Counted from the first letter of the stretch, positions 1 through 8,525 are shown. The stretch is 47,651 bases of DNA from Bacillota bacterium (GCA_021324295.1 JAJPJJ010000077.1:1-47651), one strand, 5' to 3'. Numbers and translations are program-made. The notes: a model not told the origin generated them from the sequence alone.

Positions 1-62
1 AACCACCGGTAGGCCGTCTTGGGATGGATGCCAGCTTGTCTGGCCCACGCTGCCAGTTTCAC
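1..62 (-). CDS. IS607-type serine recombinase (TnpA), N-terminal fragment cut by the window edge
   Basis: Reading the minus strand from a GTG at 62-60 gives V-K-L-A-A-W-A-R-Q-A-G-I-H-P-K-T-A-Y-R-W and then the window ends. This matches the MerR-like helix-turn-helix that opens IS607-family serine recombinases (MKLxxWARxxGIxxxTAYRW). The catalytic serine domain would lie to the left of the window. The sequence just upstream (62-135) is visibly AT-richer than the neighbouring genes, as expected near an insertion element. Only about 20 residues are visible, so the family call rests on the HTH alone and the element's state (intact or broken) cannot be judged. Confidence 0.6.
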   Translation of the reverse strand, partial: MKLAAWARQAGIHPKTAYRW

Positions 63-315
63 GACTCGATGATAGCATACACGAATACACGTTTGCCATC
101 ATTTATGTCCAAATCGGCAAACTGTTGGAAACCCTCCTGACGGTCCACGGATGCTGCGATCGGTGCGCGACATCGAAGGAGCCCCACTGACCGGGCCGGC
201 AGGCGGGCTGCCGCGCGCCCCGCGCACCATTTTGCATCGTCGTTCGCCCCCACGAGCGATCAGGGCGGGCCGCCCGCACGGCGCCTGCGGGCTGCTCATC
301 GGGATGCCGGGGGCC
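63..315. other. Intergenic region beside the IS607-type gene
   Basis: About 250 bases without a recognisable gene between the recombinase start and the end of the fused permease. It contains a 7-bp inverted repeat (GTTTGCC at 91-97, GGCAAAC at 116-122). On the minus strand a TTGGAC hexamer precedes TGTATT by 17 bases, a weak promoter candidate for the recombinase. Open frames across this stretch have no recognisable protein features. Confidence 0.35.
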
Positions 316-2103
316 TCACGTGCGCAGGGCCGTCCCGCGGGACGGCCCCAGGCGGAAATGCTCGAGCGCACGGTACGCTGCGGCGACGAGGACGACGACG
401 GGGGCGAGGGAGGCGACGAGCGCCGCCGCCGCCGTCGGCCAGTCGAGGTCGCGCTCGAAGAGAAAGAAGTCGCTCACCGCGACCGGGATCGTCCGGATGC
501 GGGGGAGGGCCAGCGCGAGCGGCACCAGGAACAGATTCCAGTTGAGGATGAACACGAGCACCGACGTCGCTGCCAGCCCCGGGGCAGCCGCCGGCGCCAC
601 GATGGCTCGAAGCACCTGGGGAACCGACGCCCCGTCGAGGCGGGCGACCTCCTCCAGTTCCACGGGGATCTGGCTCAGATAGCCCCATAGGATGAACACG
701 GCAAGCGGCGCGTACACGGCCACGGATGCCAGCGCGACGCCGCCAAAGGTATCGTGTAGGTGCAGCCGGCGCGCGAGATCGCCGAGCGGGACCACGTACG
801 CCATCACGGGCAGGGTCGCGAGCACCAGGAAGCCCTGGACGAGCATGGGCATGCCGCGCGCGCGCCACCGCGACAGGCTGTACGAGGCGAGGAAGGCAAT
901 GGCCGCGGTGAGCACGGTGGCAGTCGTCGACAGGGCGACGGTCGTCGCAAGCTCACGCGGAAATGCCGGCTCCGCGACGACGACCTCGGTGTAGCCCCCC
1001 AGCGATGGCGGCCACGTCCACGCGGGCGGCTGGCGCGCGTCGTCGGGCACGACCCCGACCGACGCCAGCGCCGTCCAGAGGAGCGGCAGGACGATCGCGA
1101 GCACGGAGGGGGTGAGCACGATGAGCCGCACCGGGCCGCCGCGGCGGCCCGGCGGCGCAGTTCCCGACCCGTCGGCGGCGCCGGGCTCGAGCTCCACCGA
1201 CCTCCTGATCGCGAGGAGATAGGCGCCGCCCACGAGGAAGACCATGCCGGCGGTGAGCCAGGCCGCGGTGACCCCCGCCGGCCAGTTGGACGCCAGAAAC
1301 GCCTGCTGGTAGCTGTAGAGAGCCGGGGTCAGCGTCTCCGACCCCGGACCGCCCCCGGTCAGCATGAGGATGCTCTCGAAGCTCACCAGCGTGTCGGCCA
1401 CCAGCAGCAGGGCCGTCATGAGGAGCATGGGGTGCAGCCGGGGCACGACGAGATGGCGGAGCCTCCCGAGCGGGGCGATGCCGTCCAGCGTGGCCTGCTC
1501 CCAGAGCTCCGGCGGGAGCGTCAGGAGGCCCGGCAGCAGCAGGAAGCCCGCAAGGGGCGCCTTTCTCCAGACGTCCACCGCGACGACGGCCGGCAGGGCG
1601 TGCCCCGGCAGTCCGAGCGGCGAGGGCAGGGTGGGGAGCCGGAGGAGCGCCAGCCAGTAGCTGGGCAACCCCTTCGTCCCGTCGTACAGGAAGTGCCACA
1701 TGACGCCGGCGGCGATCGGGCTCACCGCCCACGGCACCAGGAGCAGCACACGCACCGCGCCGCGTCCGCGAAAGGGCTCACGGAGCACGTACGCCAGCAG
1801 GATGCCGATCGCGAGCTCCACCGGGACAGCGACCAGCGCGAGGGTACCGACGGTGCGGAACGCCGCTCGAAACTGGGGATCCGCGAGCACGGCCGCGTAG
1901 TTCGAGAGGCCCACCGGGTGCACGCCGGGCCGGGCGGGGGCGTAGTCGGTGAAGGTGGACGCCAGCCCGAGGAGCGCCGGCACGATCAGCCCGGGCAGAA
2001 GGGCCAGCCCGAGCGGGGCGAGCAACAGCCACCGCTGGCACGGGGTCGGCATCACGGCGGCGAGAGCGCCTCTGTGAGCGTGCGATCGGTTCCCGTCTTG
2101 CAC
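316..2103 (-). CDS. Fused MalF-MalG-type sugar ABC transporter permease
   Basis: A 595-residue inner-membrane permease that joins two binding-protein-dependent permease units in one chain. The first half (about 1-300) carries a classic EAA loop around ELWEQATLDGIAPLG; a Gly/Pro/Arg-rich linker follows near 310-325; the second half has its own EAA loop around VELEEVARLDGASVPQVLR. Each half shows about six hydrophobic segments. In the CUT1 sugar transporters these two units are normally separate MalF-like and MalG-like proteins that form a heterodimer. The GTG start at 2103 is preceded by an AGGGGAGG ribosome binding site seven bases away. No binding protein or ATPase gene lies within the window on either side, so the substrate cannot be inferred. 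Family call is firm; the fusion is read directly from one uninterrupted frame. Confidence 0.85.
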   Translation of the reverse strand: MQDGNRSHAHRGALAAVMPTPCQRWLLLAPLGLALLPGLIVPALLGLASTFTDYAPARPGVHPVGLSNYAAVLADPQFRAAFRTVGTLALVAVPVELAIGILLAYVLREPFRGRGAVRVLLLVPWAVSPIAAGVMWHFLYDGTKGLPSYWLALLRLPTLPSPLGLPGHALPAVVAVDVWRKAPLAGFLLLPGLLTLPPELWEQATLDGIAPLGRLRHLVVPRLHPMLLMTALLLVADTLVSFESILMLTGGGPGSETLTPALYSYQQAFLASNWPAGVTAAWLTAGMVFLVGGAYLLAIRRSVELEPGAADGSGTAPPGRRGGPVRLIVLTPSVLAIVLPLLWTALASVGVVPDDARQPPAWTWPPSLGGYTEVVVAEPAFPRELATTVALSTTATVLTAAIAFLASYSLSRWRARGMPMLVQGFLVLATLPVMAYVVPLGDLARRLHLHDTFGGVALASVAVYAPLAVFILWGYLSQIPVELEEVARLDGASVPQVLRAIVAPAAAPGLAATSVLVFILNWNLFLVPLALALPRIRTIPVAVSDFFLFERDLDWPTAAAALVASLAPVVVLVAAAYRALEHFRLGPSRGTALRT

Positions 2104-2563
2104 GGCGAACCTCCCCTGGGTGCCGACTTGCCGCTCGTGCCTCGTCGCTGCAAGCCTCCTGGTCCCGCGGAGGCCCCTGCCGCCACGGCTTTCTCTTGGG
2201 CTCCATCGGAGGGAACCCTGCCCCAGTGCATGGTCTCCGAAGCCTGACGACCGTTGTAGAGAGACGGATCGGCCGCGGGGGTGCCCCGCGCGTCCGGTCG
2301 AGGAACGGCGTCCCGCCCCAACGAATCGCGGGGGCAGGCCGGTTCGGTTGGGGATCCCGGGAGGGCGCGCACGGCAGGCCCGCCGCGTCCCCTCGCCGAA
2401 AGTGGCCGACGCTGCACCAAAGGATGAACGCTTCTATAGGGGATCCGGTTGATCAGTTGTCGCATATCGCCGGGGGACTCATGCTGCCCGGGGCCTTGGT
2501 GCCCGAGCACGTCCGCTGATCACGCGGAGTTGCCATAGCACTGGGACGGGTGATGGCGCGGTC
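2104..2563. other. Divergent intergenic region between the fused permease and ctaG
   Basis: About 460 bases separating two divergent genes. It holds a copy of the dispersed GC-rich repeat (2261-2399, listed separately). TGATCA occurs at 2451-2456 and again at 2517-2522. No convincing coding frame and no clear sigma-70 promoter could be picked out, although a TATAGG hexamer lies near 2434. Confidence 0.4.
2261..2399 (+). repeat. Dispersed intergenic hairpin repeat, copy A
   Basis: About 139 bases that reappear as an inverted, nearly identical copy at 18341-18476 and as a diverged copy at 27629-27755. The shared core runs GAGACGGATCGGCCGCGGGG, then GTCCGGTCGAGGAACGGC, then a hairpin opening CCCCAACGAA and closing TTCGGTTGGGG (one bulged base), then CCCGGGAGGGCGCGC and GGCAGGCCCGCCGC. 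It lies wholly between genes. No transposase or open reading frame is associated with it. Confidence 0.75.
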
Positions 2564-3352
2564 ATGGTAGCGACGCTCAGGTGGACCGACTGGTCCTGGG
2601 ATCCACCGATCGTGGCGGGCCTCCTGGTCCTGGGGCTCGCGTACCGGTGGCTGCTGCGCCGCGCGCCCGCGAGGGGCCGGCAGCCGCTGTGCTTCTGGAC
2701 CGGATACGCGGCGCTCGTCCTCGCCCTCCTCTCGCCGGTCGACGCGGGGGCCGCCTACCTGTTCACGCTGCACATGTTCCAGCATATGCTGCTCATGATC
2801 GTGGCGCCGCCGCTGCTTGCGCTCGGCGTGCCGGCTACGGCTCTGGGCTGGGTGTACCGGCGGCCCGTGCTGCGCCGGGCCTACCAGATCCTGTGGTCGC
2901 CGGTCGTGGCCACGTCCGTCTACAACGGGGTGCTCCTCCTCTGGCATCTTCCCGCGGCCTACGATGCGACGCTGCGGGATCCGCTCGTCCACGCCGTCGA
3001 GCACGCGAGCTTCGGCCTGTCCGGCCTCCTGTTCTGGGGGGTGATCGTCTCGCCCTCGCCGCGGCTGCATGCGGCGCTCGGCGTGCGCCTCGTGATGCTG
3101 CTTGCCTCCGATGTCGTGAACTTCATCCTCGGGTTCGCCCTCGCGTTCGCCGGGCACCCGCTCTACGCGCCGTACGCCGCCGTGCCGCGCCTCTGGGGGC
3201 TGGGGGCGCTCGAGGACCTCCGCTTGGGCGGCGCGCTGATGTGGGTGATGGGACAGATGATGTACGCGATCCCGTTGCTCGTGCTCCTCTCCCGGTTTCT
3301 GTGGCGGCGCGGCGACCGTGACGAGCCGGCCGCTCCGTCTGCCGCGGCGTGA
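2564..3352 (+). CDS. ctaG: CtaG-type (caa3) cytochrome c oxidase assembly membrane protein
   Basis: A 262-residue integral membrane protein of the CtaG_caa3 family, which supports maturation of the copper centres of caa3-type cytochrome oxidases. The chain has about seven hydrophobic segments. The conserved histidines of the family are visible: H70 and H74 in LHMFQHMLL, H128 in LLLWHLPAAYD and H142/H146 in VHAVEHASFG. The tail is short, charged and Ala/Pro-rich. It stands alone: no oxidase subunits are in the window, and the next gene begins 114 bases downstream. The ATG start has only a weak GGG-type ribosome binding site. Not to be confused with the unrelated Cox11-type CtaG of proteobacteria. 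Confidence 0.85.
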   Translation: MVATLRWTDWSWDPPIVAGLLVLGLAYRWLLRRAPARGRQPLCFWTGYAALVLALLSPVDAGAAYLFTLHMFQHMLLMIVAPPLLALGVPATALGWVYRRPVLRRAYQILWSPVVATSVYNGVLLLWHLPAAYDATLRDPLVHAVEHASFGLSGLLFWGVIVSPSPRLHAALGVRLVMLLASDVVNFILGFALAFAGHPLYAPYAAVPRLWGLGALEDLRLGGALMWVMGQMMYAIPLLVLLSRFLWRRGDRDEPAAPSAAA

Positions 3353-3466
3353 GCGCGGCGGGCCCCCGAGAGGAAGCGGGCCGCGGCGGCTGGAAGGCTA
3401 CCTCCCGAAGGATGCGGGCCGCCCCGCGCGTCTACGCGCCTCGGGCGGATCGCGTGGAGGCGATCG

Positions 3467-4804
3467 ATGGCCACCCTTGAGCTTCGCCGCATCGCCGAGC
3501 AGCACGAGGACGAGATCGCGGCCCTGGCGCGCGATCTCGTCCGGATCGACACCACGAACACGGGCCGGATGCCCACCGGCAACGAGACGGAGGCCGCGAC
3601 GCTCCTCCGGCAGCGGCTGCTGGCCGAGGGGATCGACGCCGAAGTCCGCGGCCGGGTGCCCGAGCGCGGGAACGTCTTTGCCAGGCTGCCCGGGCGCAGC
3701 GGGAAGACCGCGCTCGTGCTGCTCTCGCACACCGACGTCGTCCCGGCCGGAGACGCGTCCCAGTGGAGCCACCCGCCGTTTGCCGGCGTGATCGAGGACG
3801 GGTACCTGCACGGGCGCGGGGCCGCGGACATGAAGGGCACCGTCGCGGCGCAGGCGATGGCGCTGATCCTGTTGCGCCGCCTCCGGGTGCCGCTCGCCCA
3901 CGCCGTCGGGTTCGTGTGCGTGGCGGACGAGGAGGCGGGGGGCGCCTACGGGGCCGGGTGGGTGGCGCGCGATCAGCCCGACCGGCTGCGCGCGGAGGTC
4001 TGTCTCAATGAAGGCGGCGGCTCGTTCGTGCACCTGGACGGCCGCGAGTGGTGCCTGCTGGGGGTGGGCGAGAAGGCCCGGTACGAAGTGCGGGCGACGT
4101 TCCACGGCCGCGGCGCCCACGCCGCCCGGCCGTGGCAGGGGGAGAACGCCTTCTACAAGGCCGCCGCCGCGCTCGCGCGGCTCCAGGCATACGAGCCCGA
4201 GCGCGATACGCGCGGGCCGATCTTCGGGCCGCTCGGGCGCGTCACCGGACCGGTCACCCCGGCGAACGTGGACGCCGTGATCGAGCGCCTCGGCCGGACC
4301 TCCCCGCGCCTGGCCGACCATCTCCGGCAGGTCTCCCGGATGCTCGTCACGCCGACGCTGATCGCCGGCGGCGTCAAGTCGAACAGCGTGCCCGATGTGT
4401 GCCACCTGACCTGCGACGTCCGCGCGCTGCCGCACCAGGGGCCGGCCTACGTCGAGGCGCACGCCCGCCGGCTGCTGGAGGGGGCGGACCTCTCGATCGA
4501 GCAGACCGCGGTGGCGAACACGTCCGCGGCGCCGGACGATCTCGTCGGGATGCTCACCGACGTGATGCGCCGCGTGCTCGACCGGCCGATCGACGTGGTG
4601 CCGAGCATCAGCGGGGGGTTCACCGACTCGCGGTTCGTGCGGGAGCTCGGGGCCCGCGCGTACGGGTTCGCGCCCGGCCACCCGGACAGCGATGCGTCCC
4701 ACCACCGCGCGCACGGCCCGAACGAGTCCGTCGCGCTGCGCGACCTGGTCGTGCAGACCGCCGTCTACCTGGAGGTCGCCCGGCACCTCGCGGGCGCGGG
4801 GTGA
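3467..4804 (+). CDS. M20-family metallopeptidase (ArgE/DapE-like)
   Basis: A 445-residue di-zinc hydrolase of the M20 family, which removes acyl or peptidyl groups from amino acids and small peptides. Metal and catalytic motifs are in order: SHTDVVP (H88, D90), GRGAADMKG (bridging D121), ADEEAGG (general base E155 and metal ligand E156) and NEGGG (E182). A lid/dimerisation domain fills the middle, and the C-terminal metal histidine lies in the HHRAHGPNESV segment. Length is normal for DapE/ArgE relatives. GGAGG sits six bases before the ATG. It lies 18 bases upstream of the Lrp-like gene and runs into the 2-oxoacid dehydrogenase genes, so they may share a transcript. The substrate cannot be set from sequence: acetylornithine, succinyl-diaminopimelate or a generic acyl-amino acid are all possible. 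Confidence 0.88.
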   Translation: MATLELRRIAEQHEDEIAALARDLVRIDTTNTGRMPTGNETEAATLLRQRLLAEGIDAEVRGRVPERGNVFARLPGRSGKTALVLLSHTDVVPAGDASQWSHPPFAGVIEDGYLHGRGAADMKGTVAAQAMALILLRRLRVPLAHAVGFVCVADEEAGGAYGAGWVARDQPDRLRAEVCLNEGGGSFVHLDGREWCLLGVGEKARYEVRATFHGRGAHAARPWQGENAFYKAAAALARLQAYEPERDTRGPIFGPLGRVTGPVTPANVDAVIERLGRTSPRLADHLRQVSRMLVTPTLIAGGVKSNSVPDVCHLTCDVRALPHQGPAYVEAHARRLLEGADLSIEQTAVANTSAAPDDLVGMLTDVMRRVLDRPIDVVPSISGGFTDSRFVRELGARAYGFAPGHPDSDASHHRAHGPNESVALRDLVVQTAVYLEVARHLAGAG

Positions 4805-4822
4805 AGCGGAGGAGGCGGAGCG

Positions 4823-5119
4823 ATGTTCACCGCGTTCGTGATGGTCCAGGCAGAGCGTCGCCGGATCCAGGAGGTGGCGCGCCGGATCGCGGAGATCCCC
4901 GGGGTCGAGGAGGTGTACTCCGTGACCGGCGAGTGGGACATCATCGCGATCCTCCGGCTCAAGGACTACGCGGACCTGGCCGAGCTCGTGACCGGAAGGA
5001 TGGTGGAGATCCCGGGGATCGTCCGGACCAACACGCACCTCGCGTTCCAGGCGTTCCCGCAGTCGCTCCTCGAGCGGCCGTTCTCCGTGGGGCTGGAAGA
5101 GGAAGGAGACCAGCGATGA
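4823..5119 (+). CDS. Stand-alone Lrp/AsnC ligand-binding (RAM) domain protein
   Basis: A 98-residue protein made only of the Lrp/AsnC C-terminal RAM fold (beta-alpha-beta-beta-alpha-beta), starting MFTAFVMVQAERRRIQEVAR and including VEEVYSVTGEWDIIAILRLK, typical of this domain. There is no helix-turn-helix, so it cannot bind DNA in the usual Lrp way. Stand-alone RAM proteins are known to bind amino acids or to form mixed assemblies with full-length Lrp proteins. A GGAGGAGG ribosome binding site precedes the ATG. Its stop overlaps the E1 alpha start (ATGA at 5116-5119), so translation is probably coupled to the dehydrogenase genes, and a sensing or modulating role in that operon is a reasonable inference. 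Confidence 0.85.
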   Translation: MFTAFVMVQAERRRIQEVARRIAEIPGVEEVYSVTGEWDIIAILRLKDYADLAELVTGRMVEIPGIVRTNTHLAFQAFPQSLLERPFSVGLEEEGDQR

Positions 5120-6111
5120 GCAGCACGAGCGGCACGGTGGCGGAGATCCCGGCGGAGCTGAGCCCGGCGCAGCTCGTGGGGATGCTGCGCATGATGCTGC
5201 GGATCCGCCGGTTCGACCAGCGCGCCCTGGAGCTGTACCGCGAGGGGGCGATGCGGGGGACGACCCACCCGTACATCGGGATGGAGGCCGTCGCGGTGGG
5301 GGCGTGCGCGACGCTGCGGCCTCAGGATCGGATCACGAGCACGCACCGCGGCCACGGCCACTGCCTAGCGAAGGGCGGGGACCCGCGCCTGATGATGGCC
5401 GAGCTGCTCGGACGGGCGACCGGCTATTGCAAGGGCAAGGGCGGGTCGATGCACATCGCGGACGTGGACGCCGGCATCCTCGGCGCGAACGGAATCGTGG
5501 GCGGCGGCATCGGGCTGGCCACCGGGGCGGCGCTCGCGGCCCGGCTCGCCCGGCGCGACGACGTGAGCCTGTGCTTCTTCGGGGACGGCGCGCTCAACCA
5601 GGGGATCCTGCACGAAGCCGCGAACCTCGCCGCGATCTGGAAGCTCCCGGTCGTCTACGTCTGCGAGAACAACCAGTACGCGATGTCCGCGCGCGCGGAT
5701 GCGTTTACCTCGGTCCCCGACCCGGCGGTGCGCGCCGCCGCGTACGGCTTCCCGGGCGCAAGCTGCGACGGGATGGACGTCCTGGACGTGTACCGGGCGG
5801 TCGGCGCCGCCGTGGCGCGGGCCCGCGCCGGTGACGGCCCGTCGCTCGTCGTGTGCGTCACGTACCGGTTCATGGGGCACCACGTGGGCGATCCGCTGAA
5901 CTACCGGGACAAGGCGGAGGTCGAGCGGTGGCGGGCGCGCGACCCGATCGAGCGGTTCCGGCGGGTGCTCGTCGCGCAGCGGATCCTCACGCCGGCGGAG
6001 GCGGACGCGCTGGGGGCCGAGGTGGAGCGGGAGATCGAGGAGGCGGTCGCGTTCGCCAAGGCGAGCCCGGAGCCGGAGGCGAGCGCGCTCGAGGAGGACG
6101 TGTACGCATGA
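5116..6111 (+). CDS. 2-oxoacid (pyruvate/acetoin-type) dehydrogenase E1 component, alpha subunit
   Basis: A 331-residue thiamine diphosphate enzyme subunit of the PdhA/AcoA type. It decarboxylates a 2-oxoacid (or acetoin) and passes the acyl group to the lipoyl arm of E2. The TPP-binding motif is visible from [10 protein letters not shown] to CENNQYAMS, with the phosphorylation-loop-like segment [11 protein letters not shown] later on. The start overlaps the upstream RAM gene by four bases, and its own stop overlaps the E1 beta start (ATGA at 6108-6111). The order alpha, beta, E2 is standard for these complexes; no lipoamide dehydrogenase (E3) gene is present. Pyruvate, acetoin and branched-chain 2-oxoacids cannot be told apart from the sequence with certainty. 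Confidence 0.88.
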   Translation: MSSTSGTVAEIPAELSPAQLVGMLRMMLRIRRFDQRALELYREGAMRGTTHPYIGMEAVAVGACATLRPQDRITSTHRGHGHCLAKGGDPRLMMAELLGRATGYCKGKGGSMHIADVDAGILGANGIVGGGIGLATGAALAARLARRDDVSLCFFGDGALNQGILHEAANLAAIWKLPVVYVCENNQYAMSARADAFTSVPDPAVRAAAYGFPGASCDGMDVLDVYRAVGAAVARARAGDGPSLVVCVTYRFMGHHVGDPLNYRDKAEVERWRARDPIERFRRVLVAQRILTPAEADALGAEVEREIEEAVAFAKASPEPEASALEEDVYA

Positions 6112-7133
6112 GCCATCCGGGGATCGCAACACCTCCCGCGGCCCCGGCCGGGACGCGCGTGCTCACCTACGCCGAAGCCCTCAACGAGGCGCTCCGGGAG
6201 GAGATGCGGCGCGATCCGCGGGTGTTTGTGATGGGCGAGGACGTCGCCGTCTGAGGCGGCGGCGGGGTCTTCGGGGTGACGCGCGGCCTCGTCGAGGAGT
6301 TCGGGCCGGAGCGCGTGCGGGACACGCCGATCTCCGAGGAGGCTATCGCCGCGCTCGGCGTGGGCGCGGCGATGGCCGGCGCCCGGCCGGTCGTGGAGTT
6401 CATGTACGCGGACTTCATGGCGCTCGCGATGGAGCCGATCGTCAACCAGGCGGCCAAGATCCGGTACATGTTCGGCGGGAAGGCGCGGGTCCCCGTCGTG
6501 TTCCGGGCGCAGGAGGGCGCCGGCCGGGGGAACGCGGCGCAGCACTCGCAGTCGCTCGAAGCGTGGTTCTGCCACATCCCGGGCCTCAAGGTCGTCACCC
6601 CCAGCACGCCGGCAGACGCCAAGGGGCTGCTCGTCACCGCGATCCGCGACGACAACCCGGTCGTGTTCCTCGAGCACAAGCTGCTGTACAACACGAAGGG
6701 GCCCGTGCCGGCCGGGGAGCACGCCGTGCCGTTCGGCGCCGCGGACATCAAGCGCGCCGGCCGCCATGTGACGTGCGTGGGGATCCACACGATGGTCCAC
6801 AAGGCGCTCGCGGCCGCGGAGACGCTCGCGCGGGAGGGGATCGAGCTGGAGGTCGTGGATCCCCGCACGCTCGTGCCGCTCGACATCGAGACGATCCTCG
6901 CCTCGGTCCGGAAGACGGGGCGGCTGCTCGTCACGCACGAGGCGTACGAGCGGGGAGGGGTCGCCGGCGAGATCATCGCGCAGGTCGTCGCGGCGGCGTT
7001 CGATTGGCTCGACGCGCCGCCGGTGCGGCTGTGCGGCAGGAACGTGCCGATCCCCTACAACGGCGCGCTGGAGATGGCCGCGCTGCCGCAGGCGGACGAC
7101 ATCGTCGTCGCCGCGCGCCAGCTCGTGGCTTAG
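6108..7133 (+). pseudogene. 2-oxoacid dehydrogenase E1 component, beta subunit, interrupted by an in-frame TGA
   Basis: The frame from ATG 6108 to TAG 7133 encodes a normal-length E1 beta (342 codons with the stop) but codon 49 (6252-6254) is TGA. Before it the chain reads [14 protein letters not shown] and right after it GGGGVFGVTRGLVEEFG, so homology continues in the same frame with no base gained or lost. In relatives a tryptophan or tyrosine commonly sits near this point, so a single TGG-to-TGA change would explain it. Downstream motifs are intact (RVRDTPISEEAI, MYADFMALAMEPIVNQAAKI, HSQSLEAWFCHIPGLKVVTP). A GTG at 6276 could restart translation but would yield 285 residues lacking the first TPP-site loop. 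Possible causes are a sequencing error, a real nonsense mutation or stop readthrough; other genes here use TGA as a true stop, so general recoding is unlikely. Confidence 0.85.
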
Positions 7134-7155
7134 CGTTCCGTTGGCGCCATGTCGT

Positions 7156-7197
7156 GGCAGCGTCGCCTTCCCCCTCCGGTGGCAAGGCGACGCTGCC
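7156..7197. repeat. Perfect 14-bp inverted repeat between E1 beta and E2
   Basis: GGCAGCGTCGCCTT at 7156-7169 pairs exactly with AAGGCGACGCTGCC at 7184-7197 across a 14-base loop. It is followed by a GC-rich tail (CCCGGGAGCGGCGGGCAGAC) resembling the tails of the dispersed repeat copies. There is no T-tract, so it is not an ordinary intrinsic terminator. It may stabilise RNA ends or set the ratio of E1 to E2 expression. Confidence 0.6.
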
Positions 7198-7251
7198 GCC
7201 CGGGAGCGGCGGGCAGACCCCGCCCCCGTGTCTGCCGGTCAGGGAGATGCC

Positions 7252-8481
7252 GTGGTGGCAACTGAGGTCATCCTGCCGCAACTCGGCCTCACCCAGGAAG
7301 AGGGCACGATTGTCCGCTGGCTCGTGGCGGAAGGCGCCCGCGTGGTCAAAGGGGAGCCCCTCTTCGAGGTCATGACCGACAAGGCGACCGTAGAGGTGGA
7401 GGCGCCGGCCTCGGGCGTCCTGCTCCGGATCCTCGTGCCCGAGGGCGGGACCGTGCCGGTGGCCGCGCCGATCGCGCTGATCGGTGAGCCGGAGCAGGCG
7501 CGGAGCGCACCGACGGCGGGCGCCGCCCCCGCCGATGCGGCCGCCGGCCGCACGGGCCCGCCCCCCGCCCGCCCTGCCGCCGCGGGGCCGGCGCCCGCCG
7601 CACCGGGTGCGGCGGGCGCGGCCCCCCGGATCAAGATCTCCCCGCGGGCACGGGCGCTCGCCGCCTCGCATGGGGTCGATATCCGCGCGCTCGCGGGCAG
7701 CGGGCCGGGCGGGCGCATCATCGAGCGGGACGTGCAGCAGGCGCTGGCCGCGCGCGCCGCGATCGCACCCGCCGCGAAGCCGGTCGCGGCGGCGCCCCCG
7801 CCCGTGGCCTCCCGGATGCGCGCGATCATCGCCCGGCGGATGATGGAGAGCGTGCGCACCACCGCCCAGCTCACGCTCACGACCGAGGTCGACATGGCGG
7901 AGGCGGTGCGGCTGCGCGACGAGGTCGGCCCGGAGCTCGAGCGGCGCGAGGGCGTCCACCTCAGCTACACCGATCTCGTTGTGCGGGCCACGGCGATCGC
8001 GCTGCGCGAGCACCCGGGGATGAACGCGCGGTGGGAGGGGGAGGGCGTCCGCCGCCTCCCCGAGGTGCACATCGGCGTGGCCGTCGCGCTCGACCAGGGG
8101 CTCCTGGTCCCGGTCGTCCGTCATGCGGACCGTGCCACGCTCGCGCAGATCTCGGCGGCCGTGCGCGACCTCTCCGGGCGCGCGCGGGCGATGGCGCTGC
8201 GGCCGGACGAGATGCAGGGGGGCACGTTCACGGTCACGAACCTCGGCATGTTCGACGTCGATGCGTTCACCCCGATCCTCAACTCGCCGGAGGCGGCGAT
8301 CCTCGGCGTCGGGCGCCTGCACCGGAAGCCGCTCGCCGTGGGAGACCGCGTGGAGATCCGCCCGGCGATGGTGCTATCGCTGACCTTCGACCACCGGGTC
8401 GTCGACGGCGCGCCCGCCGCGCAGTTCCTGCAGCGGATCAAACATCTCCTGGAGCACCCGTACCTGCTGCTCCTACCGTAA
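7252..8481 (+). CDS. 2-oxoacid dehydrogenase E2 (dihydrolipoamide acyltransferase)
   Basis: A 409-residue E2 core protein. Domain order: lipoyl domain (about 1-77) with the lipoylated lysine in FEVMTDKATVEVE (K44); a long Ala/Pro-rich linker; a peripheral-subunit-binding domain (KISPRARALAASHGVDIRAL to GRIIERDV); a second Ala/Pro linker; and the catalytic CAT domain ending with LTFDHRVVDGAPAAQFL, which holds the HxxxDG active-site motif. A single lipoyl domain is typical of bacterial acetoin or branched-chain type E2s and many pyruvate E2s. I place the start at GTG 7252 because AGGGAG lies five bases before it; GTG 7255 is an alternative, and longer upstream frames run through the hairpin repeat. 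Its E1 partner is the alpha/beta pair upstream. Confidence 0.88.
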   Translation: MVATEVILPQLGLTQEEGTIVRWLVAEGARVVKGEPLFEVMTDKATVEVEAPASGVLLRILVPEGGTVPVAAPIALIGEPEQARSAPTAGAAPADAAAGRTGPPPARPAAAGPAPAAPGAAGAAPRIKISPRARALAASHGVDIRALAGSGPGGRIIERDVQQALAARAAIAPAAKPVAAAPPPVASRMRAIIARRMMESVRTTAQLTLTTEVDMAEAVRLRDEVGPELERREGVHLSYTDLVVRATAIALREHPGMNARWEGEGVRRLPEVHIGVAVALDQGLLVPVVRHADRATLAQISAAVRDLSGRARAMALRPDEMQGGTFTVTNLGMFDVDAFTPILNSPEAAILGVGRLHRKPLAVGDRVEIRPAMVLSLTFDHRVVDGAPAAQFLQRIKHLLEHPYLLLLP

Positions 8482-8525
8482 CCGGCGGCCCGGCGCGGCG
8501 CCCCGGTCCCGAGGCGGCCGCGTGC

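Noticed and set aside
2052-2510. Minus-strand open frame upstream of the fused permease
   Set aside because: It crosses the repeat copy, lacks motifs and overlaps the permease start in another frame.
4048-6111. A 687-residue open frame that joins antisense-like Arg/Ala-rich sequence to E1 alpha
   Set aside because: The first half is a shadow of the M20 and RAM genes in another frame; the real E1 alpha starts at ATG 5116, with coupling to the RAM stop.
6252-6254. Selenocysteine or general TGA-to-tryptophan recoding in E1 beta
   Set aside because: No SECIS-like element was evident, E1 beta is not a known selenoprotein, and many other genes here end with TGA.
7156-7197. Intrinsic terminator after E1 beta
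   Set aside because: The stem is perfect but no T-tract follows, and E2 should be made together with E1.
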